Source: Clavelina lepadiformis (taxonomy: Eukaryota > Chordata > Ascidiacea > Aplousobranchia > Clavelinidae). Taken from it: a DNA stretch of 64,000 bases. The notes beneath the pieces are model-generated. The model was not told the origin of the DNA. It saw nothing but the letters and a program-made list of their open reading frames with translations, and ran no database searches. How positions within the stretch are numbered: the first letter of the stretch is position 1; each line of letters starts with the position of its first letter. A program made the translations under genes and the position numbers. Positions 38,950-50,333 of this stretch are shown piece after piece. The stretch covers positions 3,846,501 to 3,910,500 of the forward strand of contig NC_135241.1 of assembly GCF_947623445.1 (NCBI RefSeq), written 5' to 3'.

Positions 38950-39985
38950 AATTTTTTGTTTTTTCTGCATAACGTTAGGGTGAAATGATTGTTAGTTTTG
39001 ATCCTTGACCTGAAGAACGGATATAGTGCCTTAGTGTAGCATCAAACCAACCGTTCGGCCCTATGCTGTGTGCCTTGAATGTCTCAATATGTCGGAAGTG
39101 TGTAGAGTTTTTGGAAACTAATTGTTAAAAATGTTTTCCTAATCCCTAAACGCTCTAATGTAATTAGTAAAAATTAACCCATTCCATTGATTCAACAAAT
39201 TTAGGTTTTCGTTCAATCAATAGTCTGTAGTAACACAGAAACTTTTCTCACGCAATGAATACGACAATTAGACTAATTTATTACCTAAATTCTAGCTCTT
39301 TAAGACAGAAAGAAGAAAAGAAAGCGAAATGTGCTCATATTTAAACAAAAGTCAGATTGTGCGTACAAGTTTACGGGCACCTTTGAAATCAGTGACCAGT
39401 GACAAATTAAAATAGCATTAAAAGGAAACTTGAGTGAGTTTATTTAATAACAATATCAAACTAGCTCTTCAGCAGCACTTAGCGAACAAAACGAGTAAGC
39501 AATAAATCATACTTATTTTGATGTCTTATTAAATTGCCCAACATGATTTGTATGTAAATGAATACTGTTGCACTGAAATCACTTATACTTTTAGCTTTTT
39601 CGCAAAAAATAAAACATTAACGAACATTTTTAGTAGTTCTAAAAATGACAAAACTGTATAGTTTTGAGGAAAACACGGTGTTTTCTAAATGTCTGATTAT
39701 TCTGTTTCTGCGCTTTCTGTTTCTTTTTTGAATCCTGCTACTTTAGCTAAAAAATTAGTTCAATTATCCACTCTTTGCATAAAAACTTCTCTGTAAACCT
39801 AAACAACAGGCTATGCGTTATAGTTCTTCCCAGATGGAAAAAGTGTTTACAAAGTCACTTATACCAAGTTTCCAAGGACTCTTTACACCTCAGAAACACT
39901 GAAACGATTGAGGCAAAATGACGGCAAATGGCTGGACAGCTGGTTTGCTGCTACGCTGAGGCACTATGCAAAAAAGTAAAGTTTT

Positions 39986-40058
39986 CGCCCGATAAGGGAC
40001 TTGAACCCTTGACCGTTGGATTAAAAGTCCAACGTTCTACCGACTGAGCTAACCGGAA
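39986..40058 (-). tRNA. tRNA-Lys (TTT), degenerate
   Basis: The anticodon is TTT and the T stem has the full consensus. The first two bases are TT instead of GC, weakening the acceptor end, and one D-stem pair is lost. Likely decaying. Confidence 0.55.
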
Positions 40059-40766
40059 CCATATAAATAAATAGGTATTATTATCTAGAAATCGTTATTT
40101 TTGGACTTAATTTATCAGTTCTTTCACTTGATTCTGATCTTTGACATAATTAAACTTATCGTTGTATACTGTTCCAACGCAACAAATAATTCATAGACTT
40201 TTTCAGTATCAGTATATTTCTTCCCTTTTGAGTTTTGACGTATGGTCCTCTAAGACGCTCTTGTGGCACTGATGAAAGTCGACAAGGAACTTACACAGAA
40301 ACAGAAACATCGATCACCGCACAGCAGATGGCCACGCTAGGAGCCCGACCGAGGTCGGCGGTAGTTGTGTTGCTACACAGGAAATGGTGTAGGAAAAGCA
40401 CGCTCTGAATCCAATCCAAAGTGGACGTCCTTCTTTTCTTATGAAAAGAAAAACTGCCACTGGTGACCAAGTTAGCTTTCCCCAATTTTTCATTTGTTCT
40501 TCAACTGCCGCTGGTGCAATCTCTTTCAATCTTCATCTACACAGCAACGATGAATGATTTATTCCGAGATACTATCCAGACTTACTCCCAGCTGGAAGAT
40601 AATTCAAACACTGTAATAAAATAGCCCAACAAATTTTGTTTGTGAATATTTCAATTTAATTTAAACTTAGTGGCAAAACTAACCCAAATTCTTGAAACTA
40701 TCCTAGCTTGGAATTATCGTCAAGTTTTTAGTTTTACATTGTTATTATTTGATCTTCTTTTTGCGA

Positions 40767-40839
40767 GCCCGGTTAGCTCAGCCGGTAGAGCGTTGGACTT
40801 TTAATCCAACGGTCAAGGGTTCAAGTCCCTTATCGGGCG
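40767..40839 (+). tRNA. tRNA-Lys (TTT)
   Basis: Intact consensus copy (AGCCGG form) with downstream T runs. It is the last + copy before the inverted segment. Confidence 0.96.
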
Positions 40840-41279
40840 AAGTTTTTGTTTTTTACTGCATAACGTTAGGGTGAAATGATTGTTAGTTTTGATCCTTGAC
40901 CTGAAGAACAGATATAGTGCCTTAGTGTAGCATCAAACCAACCGTTCGGCCCTATGCTGTGTGCTTTGAACGTCTCAATTTGTCGGAAGTGTGTAGAGTT
41001 TTTGGAAACTAATTGTTAAAAGTGATTTCCTAATTCCTAAACGCTCTAATGTAATTAGTAAAAATTAACCCATTCCATTGTGCTGTTGATTCAACAAATT
41101 TAGGTTTTCGTTCAATCAATAGACGGTAGTAACACAGAAACTTTTCTCACGCAATGAATGTGACAATTAGACTAGATTATTACCTAAATTCTAGCTCTGT
41201 AGCAGCACGTAAAAAACAATAAGCAAATAAGCAAGATAATCAGACTTTTAGTAAATACAGTGTCTTCTCGAAAATGAAA

Positions 41280-42102
41280 CTTTTTTGTCATTTTTCTGGA
41301 GCGAACAATCTGTTTACGTGTTTTGTTCGCTAAGTGGTGCTAGAGAGATACGGTTTGACGTTGCTGTGAGGTTAACGTTGCCACGTTTCTTTTCAATTCC
41401 TGTTTAATTTATGGCTCAACACAAATTTCAAGGGTGTCTCCAAAATGTTTTAAAGTGTTACGCCATGCTTGCTTTTTGTTTGGACATGAACACCTTTCGC
41501 TTTTTAAATAATATCAAATTTATACCGGAATTCAAAATGATTGTTCTTGCCAGATGAAAGATGATGCACTTGTGCCTATGCAGTGTGACTGCATACATAA
41601 AACTGTGGGCCGTGCCCTTGAATCTTATACGTTAATCCGCGACCAGTAATTTCAATGCAGGTTTGTATTGCTAAAAAGTGTTTCTTCTGTTTACAGGTAA
41701 CAATTTAGTTAAAATACCACACTCGATGCATTAGATCAGCGTGGTCCAACTGCAGGCCCGCGGGCCAAAGTTGGCCCGCGAGCACCGATTTTTTGGCCCG
41801 CGAACTGATAGTCAGCTTTGATAGTCGCTATTGTCGAGGAAGAACCTCGACCGCAGATGTCACATTGATCAGCATTTAATAGCTAAATTTTGAACTATTC
41901 TAATTTCAGTTCTAATATCAATATCACATTGTTTTTCAGTTCTAATTTCACATTTCTTCAGTTCTAATTTAAAAACATTGGCCCGCAAGATAAAAAAAAT
42001 TTCTGATTTTGGCCCGCGATGAAAAGAAGTTGGACCACGCTGCATTAGATAATTTTGTTGTCTTTATGGAAAACTCATATTCGTTGAACAATATCAGTAT
42101 GC
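41280..42102. repeat. Inverted segment of spacer A
   Basis: Compared with other units, this stretch reads as the reverse complement of spacer A. For instance GTTGAACAATATCAGTATG near 42,084 corresponds to CATATTGATATTATCGTTCAAC near 25,310 read on the other strand. The limits are approximate. MITE 3 sits inside it. Confidence 0.7.
41737..42042. mobile_element. hAT-type MITE 3 (306 bp)
   Basis: The ends CAGCGTGGTCCAAC and GTTGGACCACGCTG are perfect inverted repeats. A perfect 8-bp duplication CATTAGAT flanks it (41,729-41,736 and 42,043-42,050). Copies of GGCCCGCG lie near both ends. No transposase is present. Confidence 0.93.
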
Positions 42103-42346
42103 GTTAATTCTTCCTAGTTGAGTTAACTTTTTAGGAAATCACTGTAAACAAGTTTCCAATAATGTTTTACACTTCGGAGTTACTGAGACGATCAAATTAA
42201 AGTTTAAGGCACACTGCAGAGGGCAGGTAACACCTTGAACTTCCTGCTGGTTTGATGTTACCCGAAGGCATTCCCTGCTATCCGGGTCTGGACCTAAACC
42301 AGCAATTTGCTAATGACCGAATGTTAAGTATCGAGAGCAAAAGAGT

Positions 42347-42419
42347 CGCCCGATAAGGGACTTGAACCCTTGACCGTTGGATTAAAAGTCCAACGCTCTA
42401 CCGACTGAGCTAACCGGGC
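42347..42419 (-). tRNA. tRNA-Lys (TTT)
   Basis: A perfect consensus copy on the - strand with all stems paired. CTCTTTTG follows its 3' end as terminator. Confidence 0.96.
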
Positions 42420-43050
42420 CTTCAAAAACATGAAATAGTATAATTATCTATATTAATTGAAAGATTTTTTGGTATTACTTCGCAAGCTTATTCACTTTAT
42501 TGTTGTCTTCGGCATAAAATAAACTTTTCGTTGCGCTAGCCAGTATAAGTCTCAAAGCAAACATCATGTTTATACTTTCATAACAGCCTATTTTCTTTCA
42601 ATTTCATAAAATATATCATGGGTTTTGTCAATATCAGTATATTTTTGTCCTTCTGAGTTCTAACACATGTTACTGGTCCTTCAAGACGCTCTTGTGATGC
42701 TTATAACAGAGATTTTCATTGATCCCAGCAGACCACCACACAAGGTTCGGTAACTTTGTGTTGTCATTAGAAATGGAAGGAGAACGCACGTCTTCAAATC
42801 AATCCAAGATAGACGTGACTCCTGTCTCATGGAGAGGAAAACTGCCACTGACGACTAAAATCATAAATTTTCATTGTATAATTTATTATTCGATTGTGGC
42901 TTTTGCAATCTCTCTCAAACCCTATACTTCCTACTCAATTTTATTTCAATGCTCCAACAATTTCTGTAATCCAAACTTTTAAAATTATCCTAAAAGTTTG
43001 AAGTTATCGAAAAATTCCTTTTTTTCTTTTAGTTCATTTGTGTTTTACGA

Positions 43051-43118
43051 GTCCGGTTGGCTCAGTAGAGGGTAGACTGAGCGTTGGACTTTTAATCCAA
43101 CGGTCAAGAGTTCAAGTC
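43051..43118 (+). pseudogene. tRNA-Lys, 5' part, split by the Polinton-like insertion
   Basis: This matches tRNA-Lys from the acceptor to the T loop. It has a few extra bases in the D arm, one T-stem change, and anticodon TTT. It stops at TTCAAGTC, where the 15.5-kb element begins. The remaining 3' part, starting CAAGTCC, resumes at 58,627. The D-arm changes suggest that the copy was already imperfect. Confidence 0.9.
43113..43118. repeat. Target site duplication CAAGTC, left copy
   Basis: This is the 6-bp duplication adjoining the left terminus of the inserted element; its partner is 58,627-58,632. Six-base duplications are characteristic of Polinton/Maverick integration. Confidence 0.88.
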
Positions 43119-43144
43119 AGTAGTATAGTGTTGCCACCCCAGGA

Positions 43145-43212
43145 GTCCCCCCACCACCGCCACCACCACGCCACCACCACGCCACCACGCCACCGCCACC
43201 ACCACGCCACCA
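43145..43212 (+). repeat. CCACCACGCCACC simple repeat, left arm
   Basis: This is a GC-rich run of CCACC, CACGCC and CCGCC units close to the terminus. It is shorter than the partner at 58,498-58,596. Confidence 0.9.
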
Positions 43213-43613
43213 TGCCACCAAGTGTGAAGTAGGTCACTCCAAGAATAGGTCACTCCAAGATTAGGTCATTCAAGTAATTAGGTCATATGTAAAAAGAGAT
43301 AAGAAAAGTGACGTCATAGTTTTCGTTAGCGCCAACGTGCGGTAAACATGTTCTAGATTTCTAGAGGAAAAAAACATCTTGGGTTTGTGGATATTCGATA
43401 TCAGTTACATCATAGTTTCAGTGTAAAGTATACAGAACGATGAACCGTATGCATTGCTACCTGGAATCATATGGAGAAAAGCCTAGAGTAAGAACACGTT
43501 AATCGTATTTGCATACGCTAACATCACCTGGTTATGAATTCCAGCTTGGGTTGAAATAAGCCAGACTTTAGAAACAAAGCATTGGAAGGTATTACAACCA
43601 ATCTAGTCGATTC

Positions 43614-43912
43614 CAGATGTAAGAGAAGAATAAATAATAGCTGGTACCCAGATATGATTTGTTTTGACCCGATTAGGAATTACCTATGTTTTCGAATGCA
43701 GATGTAAGAGAAGAATGAATAAAAGCTAGCATCCAGCTATGTGTTTGTGTGACCAGATTACGAATTTCCTATGTTCACGAACCTATCAATTATGAATTAA
43801 CTATGTTATTCGAATCCAGATGTAAGAGAAGAATAAATAAAAGCTAGCATCCAGCTGTGTGTGTTTGTGTGACCTGATTACGAATTTCCTATGCTTACGA
43901 ACATATCAATAC
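43614..43912. repeat. Three-copy tandem repeat, left arm
   Basis: Each imperfect copy starts with CAGATGTAAGAGAAGAAT and runs through AGCTAGCATCCAGCT to TTACGAATTTCCTATG. Copies begin near 43,614, 43,699 and 43,817. The partner in the right arm is about 57,738-58,036. Non-coding. Confidence 0.85.
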
Positions 43913-44570
43913 CAAATGCAATCACAGCTGTGTTTTTGATAGGTCAAAAGGGAACAGAGCCATTGTTTGTTTATGAATAAGTAGTCTATATATATCATAT
44001 TTTCCAAAGCAGGTAGGTTATTTGGAAAAGTAGTAAAACAGACAAGCAAGTAAGTGTGACTCTTGTTGCCGCATACAATGTGAACAGTGACGTTTGTACA
44101 TTGCAGTGTTATAATTTTATGGTGTAATGAGTTGACTCGTGAATGTTTATAGTAGGGGTAAGCAAACTTTTTTAACATCGATAATGAATATTATTGGATA
44201 TTACTATTCAGCTAGAGCAGTCATCTTTGTTAAAAACTGTACTTGCTAGCGTTAGATATAATCGTTTTGGTTTTGCAGTGTATTTAAGTAGATTAAACTG
44301 AGTTAAGCTTACTGTTTTAGCAATAAATTGCGTTGACTTGTACATTATAATGTTCTAATCTTATGGTGTATTCAGTTGACTCGTGAATGTTTAAAGTGGG
44401 GGTAGAGGTAAACTTGTTTCGCATCGATAATAATTAATGAATAATATTGGACTTACTAATAATATAAAACTTACTGTTTTAGTAATAAATTGTGTTAATT
44501 TGTTGTTTACAAACTCTTCGGGTTCTATATCTATTGTTACATCATAAACGAAATGCTAGCCTAAATAAAA

Positions 44571-44573
<3 letters not shown>

Positions 44574-44610
<37 letters not shown>
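44574..44610. repeat. (AG)n microsatellite, left arm
   Basis: About 18 AG repeats, mirrored as (CT)n at 57,040-57,076 in the right arm. Confidence 0.95.
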
Positions 44611-44611
<1 letters not shown>

Positions 44612-44766
44612 GTTCATAAATGATACTCTTGCTAACCTTTTCGCAGTTTACCCACCACTAGGTTATAGTTATGATAGTGCACATAGTACTGTGTACTTGA
44701 AACTTATGAGACACTCTGTTAATTTCGAATAATTATATATATATATTTTATAGGTTACATAGGGAA

Positions 44767-44979
44767 ATGTCTTCTGTTACGTATCAATGTAATGTTTGTG
44801 ATAAACAATTTATTACACTCTATAACTTAAAAAGACACAGAAAGACACACGACGACACTCGATTTCTCTGTAAACTGTGTGATAGTAGCTACAAACGAAA
44901 AGATAGTTATCGAAAGCATTATCGAAATAAACATGTTGGGGATCAATTGGGAATAGAAAATGCCTTTGTTAAAATGTAA
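44767..44979 (+). CDS. Fossil element part: two C2H2 zinc fingers, left arm
   Basis: The open frame begins MSSVTYQCNVCDKQF. Finger 1 is CNVC...HRKTH (residues 8-28) and finger 2 is CKLC...HYRNKH (about 35-56). It is followed by a GTAAGT-type splice donor. C2H2 fingers ahead of the polymerase are common in animal Polinton polymerases. The second copy is at 56,671-56,883. Confidence 0.8.
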   Translation: MSSVTYQCNVCDKQFITLYNLKRHRKTHDDTRFLCKLCDSSYKRKDSYRKHYRNKHVGDQLGIENAFVKM

Positions 44980-45090
44980 GTAGAATACTTAGCAATCTTA
45001 TTCCGTACAATATCAAGTCTATTCAGTTGTATATTTCAGTAATGGTAAACCAGCACCTGAACCAACGTTGAGAAGTTCTCAAAATCCAGA

Positions 45091-45515
45091 AGCAAGCGAT
45101 GAACGGTAAGTTTCTTTTAATATATATATGTCATAACCATGATATGAACTTTGTGATGTGTAGGGAAGAAATTTCGTGTGATGATCTTATCAACATACAA
45201 AGAAAAATTGGAAAATGCGAGCGATGCCATTCTGAATTAGGTTTTAAGGATGAGGAAAACTACTCACAAAACGAGAAATCACATGAATGTGAAAGGTATG
45301 TCACATGAGCAAGCGATGAATGGTATGTTTCTTTTAAAGTGTATGTCATAACCACGATATGAACTGTGTGATATGTAGGGATGAAATTTCGTGTGATGAT
45401 CTTATCGAGATACAAAGAAAAATTGGAAATTGCAAGCGATGTCATTCTGAATTAGGTTTTATGGACGAAGAAAACTACTCTCAAAACGAGAACACACATG
45501 AATGTAAAAGGTATA
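45091..45515 (+). other. Fossil element part: tandemly duplicated Cys module, left arm
   Basis: Two direct copies of about 210 bases (from 45,091 and from 45,308) each encode a module with ISCDDLI-IQRKIG-C-RCHSELGF and END in HECER or HECKR, next to splice-like sites. The spacing of the Cys and His residues hints at a zinc knuckle; I do not recognise the family. The partner is at about 56,135-56,559. Confidence 0.7.
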
Positions 45516-45601
45516 TCACATAAAAAAAAAAAAAAAAAAAAGTAGAGGAGTTGTTTATATTCATACAATAAAGAAAAAAAATCATATCTTTTTTTTTACA
45601 G

Positions 45602-45872
45602 TATCAAGAAGATTAAACTTCAACAAAAACACATTAGAAGGAATAGGAAACGCTGTAAATTTTGTGTGCGGACATTTACAAAGTGAGTACACAATAAACT
45701 TTATGGATGAAATATCATTTTCAATATATACTGTATATTAGTTTAAGAGATTTGAAAAAACATATGAGACGCTCACACCGACCGCGTGTAGTACCAAGAC
45801 CCCAGATTCCGCGTCCTAGAACGATTGTGGTGGATGGCGATACAATCCCAGAGGATATTCCTGAAGATTACA
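45602..45872 (+). other. Fossil element part: third zinc-finger segments, left arm
   Basis: Short open segments carry CKFCVRTFTK and LRDLKKHMRRSH, the two halves of a C2H2 finger separated by an intron-like stretch. A proline- and arginine-rich linker (RPRVVPRPQIPRPR) follows. The partner is at about 55,777-56,047. Confidence 0.65.
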
Positions 45873-45938
45873 GGTAAAAATAAAACATGATTGATATCAA
45901 ATAACAATTCATGAAAGGAGTTTATTTTATTTTTGAAG

Positions 45939-47361
45939 GGATATCTTTCAAAGCAATTGGCGAGCAATACGAACCCATTTTCATATCGGTAATGCGGTTC
46001 AAGAGCGTTACACGTTTCGTATCCCTGACCAAAGCATGATCGATCAAGGTCTCGAATCATTATGGCCATACTTTCGTGAAAATATTTTCCAGAGACAACG
46101 ACAGGCGTTCAAAATCCGTGTCGCATTTGGATTTATTTTACGACATGAAGGAAATGAAGACGACTCGCCAGTACTATATCGTTACTTTCATCCGGACAAT
46201 CACTCCAATTATTTGTATTTAGGCCCTGAAACCATCCGCGATCGAACCGAATTCGATCAATTCCTTGTCGATATTCAACGGAAGAATATCAGACAATGGT
46301 CGGATAGATTAAAATCCGAAAGCGCTTGGGTCGTGGAATCTGTCTGTAATGTTGAATTTTACATCAATCCATTTCGGTATATACCGATTGGTATACCAGA
46401 TGCATTACCTGAATTTATTATTTCAAATAAAGGTCTATGTTCCCTATACCTCGGGAGACACGGACCGTTTCGAGACAACTTATGTTTCTTACGATGTGTG
46501 GCATTACATCAACAAAAGCTCCGAGGTATCACGAAAAAAAGAATGGATGTAAAGCCTTCGAAAGTCAAATTAAGTAGAATATTTAAGGAATTATTTGGTA
46601 CTCAAAATATTGATTCTTTTCCCGGTGTCACAATTCATGACTTGAATTTACTCGAAAAGAAACTCAAGACGAACACCAATGTGTACCAATTGGATGAGTG
46701 TTACGTGGCCACCATGATACGGCGAGGTCTCAATCAATTTGAACATACACTGAATTTGAACCTATTTCGTCAGCATTTTAGCTACATACACAACTTCAAT
46801 ATGTATGCTAATATTTTTCAATGTAAAAATACCTCTTGTCAGGTTTTCTTCCAGAACAGTCACGATTTGAGACGTCATCACTGCAAGACGTTGACCGAAG
46901 TCTTTCCCGGTAAAATCGCTCAACCACAGACAAATGTATTTGCAAAACTGGAAGATGAAGGTCTATCCTTTCAATCCGAGGACAAAGTCTTCCCTTATCG
47001 TGGTGTATTTGACTATGAATCATCGTTCTCAATCAGTTCACTCCCAAAATCCGGTCCGAGGACTACATTTTTGAATCGTCACGTTGCCATGGCGGTGGGG
47101 GTGCAAACCAACGTTCCAGGTTTTTCGGAATTTCAATGTTTTATAGGTGAACCGGAACAGATTGTCCAACAAAAGCTGGAATATCTCGAAAAAGCCTCTG
47201 CCCAAGCCTATGAACTGCTGAAACGGAAATTCTCATTCGTTTACGAGTTTCTGGAAGTTCGATTGAAACTATTTCCCAGAGAAGTACAGGTCGATGTTCG
47301 TAAGTTGGTTTCTGCTGGTTTTTATTTCACTGGTTTTAAAGACAGGACCAAGTGCTTCAGG
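45939..47361 (+). CDS. Fossil element part: polymerase B N-terminal-like region running into a BIR repeat, left arm
   Basis: A long open frame with the landmarks of the region ahead of the exonuclease in Polinton-type DNA polymerases: IFQSNWRAIRTHFHI, a YFHPDNHSNYLYL stretch, RDNLCFLRCVALHQ, FPGVTIHDLNLLEKKL, HFSYIHNFNMYANIFQC with a Cys/His cluster (CKNTSC...RRHHC), and PYRGVFDYES, a likely first exonuclease motif. The frame then continues, with no stop, into VRKLVSAGFYFTGFKDRTKC, the first half of a BIR domain. The family's polymerase active-site region is not present in the arm. The right arm has the same ORF at 54,288-55,710. Confidence 0.8.
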
Positions 47362-47505
47362 TAACGTCTTGTTCATTAAAATAGAGACTTGGATACATAA
47401 AATACGGGACTTAATTTCTAATCAAACAAATACGTTTAAACAAGTTGTGCGAATAGTTTTACGTTCAAAAACACTATCATAAAACAAATCTCAACTTCAT
47501 TCCAG

Positions 47506-48762
47506 TTGTGGTCAATCTGTCCAAGAATGGGAAGTCGAAGATGACCCGAAGCTACTCCGATGGCATAGATCCAATTGTGATATCATTAACGGAAAGGATA
47601 CAAGAAACATACCAATCGGTTAGTTAAGCCAAAGATTTCAATTTGTAAGAAAAAAAAGAGAAGCATCGAATCAATCTGATCTGTAATACCAACAAAGTGT
47701 AAAGATGGATCGATGTTTAAAACGTCTCAAAAGCGTAAATGAACCGAACCAAATCTTGATTCTTTTTGTAGTTTCATGAAACACCACCTGAAATTGCCTT
47801 ATTATACTACCGTTTACGCTGTCATAATAGAACGAGTTACGTGAGTGAGTAGTGAATTCTCCGTTCATATGACGTTACTTCCACTACCTTGTAAATATTG
47901 ATTAAATCTAGATTCCATTCTTCGTCAATTCGAACTTATTCCACCCCATGGCCATGGAAACGCTACAAGTTCAGCCACACGACCGCCAACATCTGGGAAT
48001 CCACAGGCTTCAGCAGATCAAAGAAAAAGTCATTACAAATGGCATTGGTATCACATCAAATTCACCAATGTTTCAAACAGCTACATTTAGAAATTCTTCG
48101 TGCTCCACCCCTCCACCTAGTGTGGTTGCGTCCACCATCGCGAATTCACATAGAAATCTTGCAATTAATTTGGAGAACATGAACTTGTTTCCATGTTTGA
48201 ATCCGGTAAATCCTCACATGAAGAGCGAGAAATCTCGTCTCCAAACTTTCCTTGATCACTCGTCATCGTGGCCTACTCATAGGATTCGCACAACTCCCAG
48301 ACAAATTGCAAACGCAGGAATGTATTACTTGGGTGAGGCTCATACTTTCAAGCTTAGGTCTCATACCATAAAAAAAATAAAAAAAATAAAAATAAAATTT
48401 GGTAAGTTGTAGAATTACAAAGTGAAATATTCTCCAGGTGTAAGAGATCGTGTAAAATGTTGGTATTGCAACGGAGGATTACAAAATTGGGAGAGAGATG
48501 ACGATCCATGGCAAGAGCACGCCAAGTGGTTTCCATTGTAAGTTGAATTTTCTGTCTCCATGAAAGAATTTACCAGATTTGGCTTTTTTATGATTTCTAT
48601 GTTTAACAAACTTGGATCTCCTGCCCAGGTGCGAGTTTGTTCTTCAACAAAAAGGTCCAGATTATGTTCATGGGATCGCCTTTCGATTCCCCAATCTAAG
48701 AAGACCGACAATTCGGAATCCAGCAAATCCAAATCAACTCAGGAATATTCAATCAGGACAAA
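47506..48762 (+). other. Fossil element part: BIR segments of an IAP-type protein, left arm
   Basis: Four open segments separated by intron-like stretches. 47,506-47,618 has CGQSVQEWEVEDDP...WHRSNC, the zinc-binding half of a first BIR. 47,948-48,332 has a Ser/Thr/Pro-rich linker and then KSEKSRLQTFLDHSSSWP with RQIANAGMYYLG, the start of a second BIR. 48,438-48,537 has [20 protein letters not shown]...HAKWFP. 48,629-48,762 begins CEFVLQQKG. BIR domains bind zinc through C-C-H-C and bind caspases or IAP antagonists. The nearest known relatives by pattern are BIRC2/3/XIAP. Confidence 0.8.
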
Positions 48763-48837
48763 TGTAAACCTCCTAAAGTCATGTTCTTGATCATCATCTT
48801 GGTTTTGTTCTTTGTAGTTATCTATTTCTTTGTTTAG

Positions 48838-49412
48838 TTTACGAAACGGACATCGAAATGGTGGCCCTGAAATCATCGATCCCAGGGAAGAGATAAGATC
48901 TCTAGAGAGGAAAGTTGACGGAGAGATGTCTTCGTCTGAACTGGTGGAGCAAGCAAAACTAATGGGATTCGATGAAAGAACGATAAAAACTGCTTTGAAA
49001 AGGTGAAATTTTGTCAAGAAAGCTATTTTTTAATTTTTATTGCATTGCAATTATGAATAGCATTGAAAACCGATCTTTCTACAGGAAATATGAAACCACT
49101 GGTTATGGATTTTCTAGGCTTGAAAATCTCGTTGAGTCTATTCTTGCGATGGAGGAAGAATCTGCTTCCAATAGATCTGAAGAAGAAGGATTGGCAACAA
49201 AGAAAGCAACTCCTTCAATAGCATCTGGACTTCAAGAGATTCGTCGTTTACAGGAGGAAAGAACGTGTAAAGTTTGTGGCAACGAACAAGCGAGTGTTGT
49301 TCTTATTCCATGCGGACATATTGCTTGTTGTATTGGTTGCGCTGAAAACGCATCGACTTGTCCCATTTGTCGTTTGCGAGTTCGAGAAAAAGTCCGATCT
49401 TTTATTGTTTAA
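48838..49412 (+). other. Fossil element part: UBA and RING segments of an IAP-type protein, left arm
   Basis: 48,838-49,001 carries LVEQAKLMGFDERTIKTALK, the first part of a ubiquitin-binding UBA domain as in BIRC2/3 and XIAP. 49,085-49,412 continues with YETTGYGFSRLENLVESILA. It ends with a RING of IAP type: CKVC...VLIPCGHIACCIGC...CPICR, closing in VRSFIV and a stop. In IAPs the RING is a ubiquitin ligase. The partner is at 52,237-52,811 on the other strand. Confidence 0.85.
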
Positions 49413-50333
49413 AGCAAAAGTTTGGATTCTTTTGAAATGTAAGTCAACGCCGCGCTATGGTGATTTGATATGAAGTGTGAACCGTATTTAGAGCGCTACC
49501 TTGCGTTATCCTCACAATCGATTCAGTTACAAACATCATCGCTGGCTGGCAGTACGATAACATCCAAAACTTTTCAATTTAAATTGTTATTCAAAAAACT
49601 TGCCTTGTATAGTATTTTCTGGAATTTCCCAAAGGTTCTTTTCAAGTTTTGAACATGTATTCACGTTGCTATCATATTATAATTCGTTACATAGCCATTT
49701 ATTTCATCACCGTTGCGCAATATGCGTTTCGCGATCGTCATACCTTGAAATCATTTGCCTCTGGCTACTCTCCAAGCTTTCAAGGAAAAGTATGAAAAAG
49801 CAAACTTATATTCACGATCGATCAGCATGATGATAGTCTTAAAATAGATATTCGTTTCTATTGGAATCATACTCACAAATATATCAAATTGAAACGTTTA
49901 AGAGGTCTGTAAACGCACACATCCAGTATGCTTGTGCTTTTTTAATAGGTTCAGTGATAATACAACACACTCAAGGATTAAAATAACGCAGTAATTCATG
50001 AAAGCGGGTTACAAGATTCTTCGATCAGCAAAACAAAAATTCCAACGCTTAAACGACATGCTTTAAAATACAGCTTCTTGAAGGAATTTCGTAAAATCAT
50101 GCTGTAACAGTGTGCAGAAGTTTCGCAAGACAACGACTTAGTTTTCGGCTCACTTGACTGATCATTGTCTGTCACAGGATCACTTTCCTGGTTTCGGCAC
50201 AAGAAACATTGTTAAAATCAACACACGATTGGAGGAATCGAATCGCTGAAATGTTACAAAAGGTATTTTTCATCAGGGCAATCGTGAAACGTCCGGCGCC
50301 AAACATTCTATTTGGAGTTTCAAACTAATAAAT
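49413..50333. other. Inner non-coding part of left arm
   Basis: The sequence between the RING segment and the spacer shows no recognisable protein or RNA. It is mirrored at 51,316-52,236. Confidence 0.6.

Larger units (their letters stand above)
33222..40766. repeat. Four tandem units of 1,882-1,890 bp
   Basis: The units start at 33,222, 35,104, 36,988 and 38,877. Each has a + tRNA, spacer A, a - tRNA about 1.1 kb on, and spacer B. They differ by scattered substitutions and small indels, for example an added GGAC in spacer B of the last two. Spacers contain no protein gene. Confidence 0.92.
43119..50333 (+). repeat. Left arm of the 7.2-kb inverted repeat
   Basis: This pairs with 51,316-58,626 as reverse complement. 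From about 45.6 kb inwards, paired positions sum to 101,649. Further out the sum is 101,650 because of one base in a poly(A) run, and it rises by about 95 near the terminus because of a 66-base difference and a shorter GC-rich repeat in this arm. Confidence 0.95.

Noticed and set aside
43614-43912. CRISPR-like spaced repeats
   Set aside because: There are only three imperfect copies of unequal spacing, in an animal transposon arm. It is a plain tandem repeat.
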